64,000 nt of DNA from Algoriphagus litoralis. GTDB taxonomy: Bacteria; Bacteroidota; Bacteroidia; Cytophagales; Cyclobacteriaceae. Location: NCBI RefSeq assembly GCF_003259255.1, contig NZ_QGOL01000018.1, positions 27,442-91,441 of the forward strand, in the 5' to 3' direction. Below the pieces are notes generated by a model. It saw nothing but the letters and a program-made list of their open reading frames with translations, made no database searches and was not told the origin of the DNA. Positions 26,651-34,222 of the stretch are shown here, one piece after another; position 1 is the first letter of the stretch; the number at the start of each line of letters is the position of its first letter. The position numbers were made by a program, and so were the translations under genes.

Positions 26651-28576
26651 TTACAAAAACTCATACACGCTCCGATACGCTCCTTTTTCTTCAAAATAGC
26701 CTAAAAGTGAATCGAAAAAGGAATGATGTGCCAGTGTACTGCTGTCACCAATCAGGATTAATTTTCGCTTGGCTCGCGTCAAAGCCACATTCATCCTCCG
26801 CTCATCAGCCAAAAAACCTATCTCACCCTTTTCATTGGATCGAGTCAAAGAAATTAGCATCAGATCCCGCTCCTGCCCCTGAAAACCATCTACGGTATCG
26901 ATTGTAATCCAGTCTGCAAAAGCCTTTAAATTCGGATATTCAAAAGTCTCAAAGATCAAATGGCGAATCATCCGCACCTGCGCAGAATATGGCGCAATCA
27001 GGCCAATGGTCCAGTTTTCCTGCCGGAACTTAGCAAAACCGATTCGCTTCATCGTATCGTTGAGGTGAGTGCAAGCAAAGCGCGCCTCGTCAGGATTGAA
27101 GGTACTTAGACTCTCGGCCTCCTGTTGATCATTATAGCCTGATCCTGCCGTATCAATCCATTCCATAACTGACTCTTCATCTCCAAGAGAATGCGTAAGT
27201 GTGTTTTCAGCAGCTTGAAGTTTTCCGTTGTAAAACCATTCATTGGAGAAGCCCATAATATCTGCAGGCATGCGGTATTGGACTTCCAGCATTTGGGCAG
27301 TCTGCGGCTGTCGATGGATGATTTTCTCAAAAAGTGTAGTAGACAGTCCGGCCTTCGAAGCTTCAAAAGATTTGATCGTAGGAGGTAATTGACAATGATC
27401 TCCGGCAAAGACTACTTTTTTGGCTTTCAAAATTGGAATCCAGGTTGCCGCCTCCAATCCTTGCGCAGCTTCATCAATGAAAACCACGTCGAAGATCATT
27501 CCCCGAAGATTGGAGGAAGAAGCACCCACGAGGGTACAGGCGAAAACCTGTGTACGCTGAAAAACATCCGAACGGATGTAATCCTCCAATTGGCAAGCTG
27601 CCTCCCGGATTCGGGACACTTCCTGGTACATCAATTTGCGCTGAGCACGCTCTTCGGGACCAAAGTTTCGCTTGTATTGTTTGGCGATTTTGAGGTAGGC
27701 TTCGGTCTCTTTTCGAAGTTTTTTTAGATCACGAAAACTGTCATGAAAAGCAATTTTTGCATCCAGTGTCTGGTTTAGAATCTTTTCCTCCACGCGTGCC
27801 GGATGTCCCAGGCGAAGGGTAGAAACCCCCGCATCCACCAATTTTTCTACCAACAAATCCACCGCTGCATTACTTGGTGCAGTGACCAAAACACTCTGCC
27901 CTATTTCAACGGCTTGTCGAATTGCAGCAATCAATGTGGTGGTTTTCCCTGTTCCAGGAGGACCATGAACGATGGCAAAGTCCTGAGCAGCTGCTATTTT
28001 TTGGCAAGCTTGATTTTGGGAAAAATTCAAGCCGGGAAGGTCAATAAGGGGTAATTCCTTGAATCTTGGATTTGCGTCACCCAGCGCAATGTCCCGCAAT
28101 TCAGCGAGTCGGATATTCTCACCTTTAATCACTTTTTTCAGCGCAGACTCCATTTCCCGATAGCTTGCCTCATCGAAGAGCAAATCCACTCCAAGACGGG
28201 AATCCTGCATCCAATCCGGAATCTCATCAGCTTGGAGCGTGACGACCATGGAATCTTTCTTCACCTGATTGACCACACCGTTGACCCGGTTTTCCATCCC
28301 CTGATAGCCTTCATGCGTAGAGAAAAAAGTAACTGATTTCCCTGAAGAAAAAGAAGAGGGATAGTTGGAATCCATTCGCTCCACCTCTACCAAGAGTCGT
28401 TCACCCATTCCGATTTTGTGTTTTCTGAGCAAAATCGGATGCCAGGTGATACCTTCTTTTTTCTTGTCCGCGATGGAGGTATTCAGGAATTTCTTTTTGT
28501 AATTGGCCAGATCTTCGGACCATTCGAGTTTGAGAAGTTTGAGTCCCTGCTTGAGTTCTTCGAGGATATTCGGCAT
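26651..28576 (-). CDS. superfamily 1 helicase, UPF1/IGHMBP2-like
   Basis: The 641-residue protein has an N-terminal beta-rich 1B-like domain and the SF1 motifs Walker A GPPGTGKTTTL, DEAAQ (motif II), GDHCQLPPTI (III), QYRMP (IV), DTVDGFQGQERD (V) and VALTRAKRKLILIGD (VI). This is the AAA_11/AAA_12 type of IGHMBP2/SMUBP2 and UPF1. Bacterial members are thought to unwind DNA or RNA with 5'-3' polarity, and their cell role is little known. It is divergent from acpH. Confidence 0.88.
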   Translation of the reverse strand: MPNILEELKQGLKLLKLEWSEDLANYKKKFLNTSIADKKKEGITWHPILLRKHKIGMGERLLVEVERMDSNYPSSFSSGKSVTFFSTHEGYQGMENRVNGVVNQVKKDSMVVTLQADEIPDWMQDSRLGVDLLFDEASYREMESALKKVIKGENIRLAELRDIALGDANPRFKELPLIDLPGLNFSQNQACQKIAAAQDFAIVHGPPGTGKTTTLIAAIRQAVEIGQSVLVTAPSNAAVDLLVEKLVDAGVSTLRLGHPARVEEKILNQTLDAKIAFHDSFRDLKKLRKETEAYLKIAKQYKRNFGPEERAQRKLMYQEVSRIREAACQLEDYIRSDVFQRTQVFACTLVGASSSNLRGMIFDVVFIDEAAQGLEAATWIPILKAKKVVFAGDHCQLPPTIKSFEASKAGLSTTLFEKIIHRQPQTAQMLEVQYRMPADIMGFSNEWFYNGKLQAAENTLTHSLGDEESVMEWIDTAGSGYNDQQEAESLSTFNPDEARFACTHLNDTMKRIGFAKFRQENWTIGLIAPYSAQVRMIRHLIFETFEYPNLKAFADWITIDTVDGFQGQERDLMLISLTRSNEKGEIGFLADERRMNVALTRAKRKLILIGDSSTLAHHSFFDSLLGYFEEKGAYRSVYEFL

Positions 28577-28639
28577 CTATTGGTATTTTAGCTTACAAAC
28601 TAAGCAAAAGTCAGCCGGTTTACCGTCTCCAGAGATTTT

Positions 28640-29245
28640 ATGAACTTTCTTGCCCATGCATACCTGTCATTTGGCCACGAATCGGTGCTTGTAGGCAATT
28701 TTGCCGCAGACTTTATCAAAGGCAAGGAAATACGGAACTATGATTCAGATCTTTTGATCGGAATCCTGCTTCATAGAGAGATAGACACCTACACTGACTC
28801 CCACCCTTTGGTCAAGGCGGGACAAGCCTATCTCAGGCCTAGATTTCGCCATTATTCGACGGTGATTACGGATATTTTCTTTGATTATTTTTTGGGAAAA
28901 TATTGGGAAAAGTATTCAAACATCCCCTTGGAAGTCTTTGTCGAGCAAACCTATGCCACACTTGACCGGCACCTCAGTCTGCTTCCTGATTCATTTCGGG
29001 AGATGTTTGTCTGGATGAAAAGCCAAAATTGGCTGCTTCACTACCGGGAGATCTCCGGAATCCAAAAAGCACTCACTGGACTCAGCCGTCGGACGACTTT
29101 TGACTCCAAGATGAATGAGGCTCCGGAGATACTTCTGGAAAAAGAAGCAGAATTTGAAGTGATTTTCTTCGCTTTCTTCAGGGATTTGGAGACTTTTGCC
29201 AAGCAAAAACTCCTCGAACTTCAACGCATTCATGGTCGTCATTAA
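28640..29245 (+). CDS. acpH: acyl carrier protein phosphodiesterase
   Basis: The 201-residue protein has the full AcpH (DUF479) pattern: MNFLAHAYLS, GNFAADFIKGKE, GILLHREIDTYTDSHP, RPRFRHYSTVITDIFFDYFLGKYW. These His/Asp motifs bind the metal that hydrolyses 4'-phosphopantetheine from holo-ACP to give apo-ACP. It overlaps the start of the next small membrane protein gene by 14 bases, which implies coupling. Confidence 0.9.
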   Translation: MNFLAHAYLSFGHESVLVGNFAADFIKGKEIRNYDSDLLIGILLHREIDTYTDSHPLVKAGQAYLRPRFRHYSTVITDIFFDYFLGKYWEKYSNIPLEVFVEQTYATLDRHLSLLPDSFREMFVWMKSQNWLLHYREISGIQKALTGLSRRTTFDSKMNEAPEILLEKEAEFEVIFFAFFRDLETFAKQKLLELQRIHGRH

Positions 29246-29690
29246 ACCTAAATTATCCACTTACATTTCACTTGGCTTGATTTTGACCGTGCTATTGGCT
29301 GGCTTGATCCTGCTAATGCGGGATTTCGCGTACAAAGGCAGCTTTGCACTTTGGTTCTATCTGGTGGCATGTTCGCTGATAACTCTGGTGATGCTTATGC
29401 TTTTGGTAAAAATGATGGCAGGTTGGCGTTTTATCACAGCTGGAAAAGAGCACATCATCATTAAGCTCCCACTGAAAGGCCTGACAAAAGCCTATCCCGT
29501 GAGCGAAATTCTGCTCTGGGAGGAGGAAGTAATCTTAGCCAACAAAAAGGAGTTTAAACAGGTGACGATCGCGTTTACGGATAAAAACTCCATCTCAGTC
29601 TCCAATCACGAGCACGAGTCCTATACGGACTTGGTGAATTACCTAAAGAAAAAAGCCGCGAAACAACTGATAAAAACGAAAAAAGCCTGA
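29232..29690 (+). CDS. two-helix membrane protein with PH-like C-terminal domain
   Basis: The 152-residue protein has two membrane helices (~8-30 and ~41-64) and a soluble beta-rich C-terminal domain (FITAGKEHIIIKLPLKGLTKAYPVSEILLWEEEVI...). That domain looks like a short bacterial PH-type domain. The family is not recognised. The ATG at 29232 was chosen over 29196 because the upstream part lies entirely inside acpH. Co-transcription with acpH is likely, and the shared terminator with ppa follows. Confidence 0.65.
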   Translation: MVVIKPKLSTYISLGLILTVLLAGLILLMRDFAYKGSFALWFYLVACSLITLVMLMLLVKMMAGWRFITAGKEHIIIKLPLKGLTKAYPVSEILLWEEEVILANKKEFKQVTIAFTDKNSISVSNHEHESYTDLVNYLKKKAAKQLIKTKKA

Positions 29691-29703
29691 TTGCTCAGGC
29701 TTT
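29679..29703 (-). terminator. bidirectional terminator between the membrane protein gene and ppa
   Basis: Arms AAAGCCTGA (29682-29690) and TCAGGCTTT (29695-29703) enclose a 4-base loop. On the minus strand a run of six T follows, so it best terminates the pyrophosphatase gene. It overlaps the stop codon of the plus-strand gene. Confidence 0.8.
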
Positions 29704-29706
29704 AAC

Positions 29707-30246
29707 TTATTTTCTGGTTCGGAAATTTTTATCGTAAAGTTCGATGCTTTCCCGGATGATCCGCATGGCGTCTTCCTTGCCGAGGAAGTCCTCCACTTTC
29801 ACCTCTTTGTTTTCCAGTTTTTTGTAATCCTCAAAGAATCTGTGAACCTCTTTCATCAGGTGAGGAGGAAGCTCATCGATGTCATTGATGTAGTTCACAG
29901 ATTGGTCACCAGCAGCGACCGCGATAATTTTATCATCTGCCTCTCCGCCATCTACCATTCGCATCACTCCGATGACCTTAGCAGGCACCAGAGTCATCGA
30001 GGGGATATCGATCTGAGAAATAATCAAAATATCGAGTGGATCGTGATCTTCACAGAAAGTCTGTGGAATAAAGCCATAATTGGCCGGATAATGCACCGCT
30101 GAAAACAAAACACGATCCAGCATCAGCATGCCGGTTTTTTTGTCGAGTTCATATTTTCCTTTGGAGCCTTTTGGGATTTCAATTACACCCATTACAAATT
30201 CGGGGGCTTCTTTCCCGATATTGACGTCATGCCAGGGATTAATCAT
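29707..30246 (-). CDS. ppa: inorganic pyrophosphatase
   Basis: The 179-residue family I pyrophosphatase has YELDKKTGMLMLDRVL, the YPANYGFIPQTFCEDHDPLDIL metal site with three Asp, and DDKIIAV further on. It cleaves PPi to two phosphates in the cytoplasm and pulls biosynthetic reactions forward. The ATG at 30246 was chosen because it fits the family N-terminus and lies 39 bases from a perfect -7 box. Confidence 0.93.
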   Translation of the reverse strand: MINPWHDVNIGKEAPEFVMGVIEIPKGSKGKYELDKKTGMLMLDRVLFSAVHYPANYGFIPQTFCEDHDPLDILIISQIDIPSMTLVPAKVIGVMRMVDGGEADDKIIAVAAGDQSVNYINDIDELPPHLMKEVHRFFEDYKKLENKEVKVEDFLGKEDAMRIIRESIELYDKNFRTRK

Positions 30247-30284
30247 AGCTGTTGTTTTTGATAAAAAATGGCCAAATGCCGGTG

Positions 30285-30292
30285 CAAAGATA
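30285..30292 (-). promoter_or_regulatory. -7 promoter box TATCTTTG for ppa
   Basis: This is an exact TAnnTTTG match on the minus strand, 39 bases before the ppa ATG, giving an inferred leader of about 30 bases. No clear TTTG is seen at -33. Confidence 0.6.
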
Positions 30293-30316
30293 CACTCCAA
30301 AAATGGAATTCGGCTG

Positions 30317-31426
30317 CTATAAATTCCCTTTCTTCATCGAAGGCAGTGTGACCATCACTGTAGTTCCTTCGTCTACTTCAGATTCCAAGTGGATTTTACC
30401 TCCCATTTGCTCTACTGCCTCTTTCACCATATATAAGCCAAGTCCGGTGCCGACGTTCTTTTGCGTGGCTCTAGCGAAAAGGTTAAAGACTTCCTCTTTA
30501 TACCGATTCTCTATCCCAATTCCATTGTCTTCCAATGTGATTACAGCAGTATCTTCGACAACTTCGGCTGTGAGGCTGATCCATTTTTGTCCCCCTTGAT
30601 CTTTCTGAAATTGGACAGCATTGCTGAATAGATTGTTAAGGATCACCCGTATTTTAGCTTCATCGGAAAAGAAAGCATATTCCTGCTTCACCTGCACATC
30701 CACATGAAAATGGGAAAGATCAAATTTTTCGCGATAGGCCTCCATTTGTTGGTTGACGATATCCTGAAAATTTATTTCGGTGATTTTGTGGTCCATTTTT
30801 GTGGACCTGTAGAAGTCCAGCATCTTGTAAATAAAATCGTCCAGCTTACCAGTAGCCGTATCGATCATTTCAAAATACTCCAGTGAATTGGGGTCTTCGA
30901 TTTCCAATTTGGCAAGTTTGGAAATCCCGGAGATACTCATCAATGGACCTCTGAGCTCATGGGATAAGCTATAGACGAATTGGTTCATCTCAGAGTGCAA
31001 CTTCTGAAGTTTGACCGTTTTTTCTTTTAACTCCCGCCGCATGAAATAGATATCTGCCGCATTTTTGATGGAGTTTTTGATTTGCTCAATATTCCAGGGT
31101 TTGTCAATAAATCGATAGACTTCACCCTTGTTGATCGCATCGATGACACTTGCAATATCCGAGTAGCCTGTCAAAAGTATCCGGATAGGATCCGGGTTGA
31201 CTTTGACCATCTGTTCAAAAAACTCCGTACCCGTAAGGCCTGGCATTCGCTGATCGGCAATGACCACATGTACTTCCTCTTCTTTGGCTATTCGTAGACC
31301 TTCTTCAGCATCTATTGCTGTAAAAATCTTGAAGTCCTTTCGCAAGGTGGCTCTGAATGACTTGAGGTTATTGTCCTCATCGTCAATATAGAGCACATGA
31401 ATTTTATCACTCATACTTTTGGACAT
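30317..31426 (-). CDS. hybrid response regulator/histidine kinase (REC-HisKA-HATPase)
   Basis: The 369-residue cytoplasmic protein starts with a REC domain (phospho-acceptor D58 in VIADQRMPG, K109 in FIDKPW). A HisKA helix pair (H156 in SLSHELRGP) and a HATPase domain (VILNNLFSNA, EDNGIGI, GTGLGLYMVKEAV) follow. REC is N-terminal, so its phosphorylation may control the kinase rather than the reverse. It is the last gene of the four-gene minus-strand operon and overlaps the 7TMR kinase gene by 20 bases. An alternative start at 31414 would reduce the overlap to 8. Its REC domain aligns without gaps to the divergent single-REC protein at 36703. Confidence 0.9.
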   Translation of the reverse strand: MSKSMSDKIHVLYIDDEDNNLKSFRATLRKDFKIFTAIDAEEGLRIAKEEEVHVVIADQRMPGLTGTEFFEQMVKVNPDPIRILLTGYSDIASVIDAINKGEVYRFIDKPWNIEQIKNSIKNAADIYFMRRELKEKTVKLQKLHSEMNQFVYSLSHELRGPLMSISGISKLAKLEIEDPNSLEYFEMIDTATGKLDDFIYKMLDFYRSTKMDHKITEINFQDIVNQQMEAYREKFDLSHFHVDVQVKQEYAFFSDEAKIRVILNNLFSNAVQFQKDQGGQKWISLTAEVVEDTAVITLEDNGIGIENRYKEEVFNLFARATQKNVGTGLGLYMVKEAVEQMGGKIHLESEVDEGTTVMVTLPSMKKGNL

Positions 31427-33518
31427 TTTGGTAAATAGGAAGGGAAATTATAAAAGTCGTACCCTGACCTTCCTCGGTCACTACCTCCAGGGATCCTTTG
31501 TGATTTTCAATAATAGAATAAACTATGGAAAGACCCAAACCAGTCCCCTTGCCAACTGCCTTGGTTGTGAAAAAGGGCTCAAAAATTCGCTGTTTTACTT
31601 TTTCTGGCATTCCTGGACCATTATCTTCTATTTCGACTACTACATTTTCAGCAGAAGCTTTAGTCCTGATCGTGATTTTGGGATCAGCTATTTTATCCAA
31701 ATTATCTCCCAATGCATGCACTGCATTATTGATAATATTCATAAATACCTGGTTGATTTTGCCTGCAAAACACTCTACCATCGGAAGTTCTCCAAACTCT
31801 CGGATCACTCTAATCTTGCCGGGTATGGTGCTGTTAAGCAAAATAATGGTACTGTTGATCCCATCATGCAGGTCGACTTTCTTGATATCTTGCTCATCCA
31901 CTCTGGAAAATATCCGAAGACCTTTTACGATTTCTACAGTCCGCTTGGCTCCATCATCCATGCCTTTGAGCAGTTGTTCTACTTCTTCGAGTACATAGTC
32001 CAGTTCTAGATCCTCCTCCAGTTGTTTTGCTTCTTTTTTGGTGCTTTCTGAGAATTCCTTTTCACCTGAAGCTCTATAAAAATCAATGATCTCAATGATA
32101 TCCTTGATATCACGTTTGAGCGGAGTGATGTTAGAGCTCACGAAATTGATCGGGTTATTAATCTCATGTGCGATACCTGCGGTCAGTTGACCCAAGGATG
32201 CCATTTTTTCCTGATTGACGAGTTGACTTTGGGTATTCTGAAGGTTTCGGAGCGCATTTTCCAATTCATCCGTTCTGATTTTGACCTTCTTTTCAAGCAT
32301 CGCATTTTGCTCTTTGATTAAAAGTTCATTTTCATTTAAAATCTTCAGTTTTTCAGACTGCTCTTCTTCTTTTTCCTTTTTGAGAATGTTTATTTTGTCA
32401 GCTAGCGCAAAGGATAGTAATATCACTTCCAGCGCAGATCCGAGAGGCATAATGTAGGCCGTTAGATTGTTGGTTGGAATGATTCCCATTTCACTAAATA
32501 CATACAGGAATATACCAATCATAAATATAGTCCAAGCAAGTAAGTAATACCGAGCTGGCCTGTAACCTAATCGAAGAGTAACAGATGCGACAAATAACAC
32601 ATACAAAACCACAATTGATTGAGTTACCAATATCACCTGATAACTTATCATAGCTGAAAAATAGAAAGCGTTGGCTAGGATAAATAGGTAAACCAGATAA
32701 ATGACATTAAAACCAAAATCCAATTTGGGAACATATTTTTTCGTCAATAAAAATATTCTTAAGAACCAAATTCCCACTATGCTTACAAGTGAAGAAAAAA
32801 TCACACTGGAGCGACTATTCATCCAATCCCATTCAGGCCATATTAATACCTGTGTAAATCCCAAGATAGAAGCTTGTGCAAACCAAACTAAAACTGTATG
32901 AATTACATATACCAGATAGATTTTGTCACGAACAGAGAAATAGAGAAATAAATTATAGAAAAAAAGTCCGACGAATACTCCCGTCAGTAACCCGAAAAGG
33001 ATATTTTCGAAATCAATAATCTCTTTAAATTCGTTGTCCTCAGCCACATATGCTGTAAATATTTTCTTATCTGTATTTTGTATTTTCAATAGTAGAAAGT
33101 CAGAAGTCAGATCTTCTGCTGAAAGTTGAAACACTATTTTATGAGATTGAAAATATCGTTCTTTGATCCCAGTAAGTCTACCACTGACTTGTTGTTTTCC
33201 GATAGCACCATTTTTTACTGGATATAAATAAACATAATCTAGAGAAGCAGAATTTAACACTAAAAGTGGATTTGAAAATAACGTGAAATCTTTTGTATTC
33301 AATTTAATCCAGGCCACTTTACCGTTTATTCCAAAATTAAACTTATTGCAGTTGTTATCCGAAAATCCCTCAATTTGATCCAAAACCTCCGTCACATCCT
33401 TGCTTTGATCTTCCAGTAGATACGAAAAGCATTCCAACTTGATAGAATTTTCTTGGGCAAACGACTGGCCGGGAGCTAAAAATACCCAAGCAAACAATAG
33501 CGTAATTATTTTATACAT
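31407..33518 (-). CDS. 7TMR-DISM sensor histidine kinase
   Basis: The 703-residue protein has a signal peptide (to ~21), a periplasmic 7TMR-DISMED2-type beta domain (~25-160), and seven membrane helices (~172-375). A coiled coil (~378-435), HisKA with H451 (GIAHEINNPINF) and a HATPase domain (NIINNAVHAL near 594, EDNGPGMP near 631, GKGTGLGLS near 657) complete it. 7TMR-DISM receptors are thought to sense small, often sugar-like or peptidic ligands, but few ligands are known. It is the third gene of the operon, overlapping the upstream GNAT-like gene by 8 bases. It could therefore sense a product of the first two enzymes. Confidence 0.92.
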   Translation of the reverse strand: MYKIITLLFAWVFLAPGQSFAQENSIKLECFSYLLEDQSKDVTEVLDQIEGFSDNNCNKFNFGINGKVAWIKLNTKDFTLFSNPLLVLNSASLDYVYLYPVKNGAIGKQQVSGRLTGIKERYFQSHKIVFQLSAEDLTSDFLLLKIQNTDKKIFTAYVAEDNEFKEIIDFENILFGLLTGVFVGLFFYNLFLYFSVRDKIYLVYVIHTVLVWFAQASILGFTQVLIWPEWDWMNSRSSVIFSSLVSIVGIWFLRIFLLTKKYVPKLDFGFNVIYLVYLFILANAFYFSAMISYQVILVTQSIVVLYVLFVASVTLRLGYRPARYYLLAWTIFMIGIFLYVFSEMGIIPTNNLTAYIMPLGSALEVILLSFALADKINILKKEKEEEQSEKLKILNENELLIKEQNAMLEKKVKIRTDELENALRNLQNTQSQLVNQEKMASLGQLTAGIAHEINNPINFVSSNITPLKRDIKDIIEIIDFYRASGEKEFSESTKKEAKQLEEDLELDYVLEEVEQLLKGMDDGAKRTVEIVKGLRIFSRVDEQDIKKVDLHDGINSTIILLNSTIPGKIRVIREFGELPMVECFAGKINQVFMNIINNAVHALGDNLDKIADPKITIRTKASAENVVVEIEDNGPGMPEKVKQRIFEPFFTTKAVGKGTGLGLSIVYSIIENHKGSLEVVTEEGQGTTFIISLPIYQNVQKYE

Positions 33519-34221
33519 CTTTTCTCCAATCAGGATTTGAAATTAATAAATCATATTCTACTAAAAATTCCCCCTTTGGCCCTACTTCAGTTTTTGTACA
33601 CTGTAAATTATCTCTCATCCCTTGGATTACCTCCCGCTCATACGCATCTGCTTTGGGCAAATTATAGGGGTCTTTCATCACGATCGAAGTTGCCACCAGA
33701 TCCAATTTTGGATAAAAAAATGTTCCCGAGTTTCCAATTCCCAGTTCGATTTCAAATCCCTTTTGTAAAGAAGGCCTCAAAGTATATTCTGCTACCAGTG
33801 CTAGAAGTGAACCAAGCTGCAATTGACTAACTATGGCTATGCCAGCGCGAATGAGCAAAACTGCACCCACTCCATATCCTGAAATTGACTTTGAATTCCA
33901 AAGACCTGACACCTCACCCGTGCCTCGAGTAGAATATTCTTTTACAAGATCAAAAATCTTGTGATCCACTTGAGATACTGCTTGCTCCATAGGCAGTGGA
34001 TAGTCTGGATGCGCTATATGGATTCTCAAGCCGCTTACAACCTCACCTGTATCCTGAAGTTCGACCGTTACAACATACACAAAGGGATTGAAAGCCCAAT
34101 CATTATTTGAAGAGGTTACCTTCGTAACGCCATATTGCCTCAGTACATCAGCATGTCCCTTGATAAATCTTTCACATCTTTCTCTATCATCAATTGCTCT
34201 GAACGCCTTAAATTTAAACAT
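33511..34221 (-). CDS. GNAT-like acyltransferase-fold protein (LuxI/FeeM-like arrangement)
   Basis: The 236-residue protein has no signal or membrane anchor. A GNAT layout can be seen. The N-terminal helix (RERCERFIKGHADVLRQYGV) and beta strands VYVVTVELQDTGEVVSGLRI come first. The GEVSGLWNSKSISGYGVGAVLLIRAGIAI stretch has the acyl-binding loop and helix of motif A, and LALVAEYTLRPSLQKGFEIELGIGN follows. The order resembles autoinducer synthases and N-acyl amino acid synthases more than small acetyltransferases. The acyl donor and acceptor are unknown. It sits one base after the ThiF-nitroreductase gene and overlaps the sensor kinase gene by 8 bases. Confidence 0.6.
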   Translation of the reverse strand: MFKFKAFRAIDDRERCERFIKGHADVLRQYGVTKVTSSNNDWAFNPFVYVVTVELQDTGEVVSGLRIHIAHPDYPLPMEQAVSQVDHKIFDLVKEYSTRGTGEVSGLWNSKSISGYGVGAVLLIRAGIAIVSQLQLGSLLALVAEYTLRPSLQKGFEIELGIGNSGTFFYPKLDLVATSIVMKDPYNLPKADAYEREVIQGMRDNLQCTKTEVGPKGEFLVEYDLLISNPDWRKDV

Positions 34222-34222
34222 T

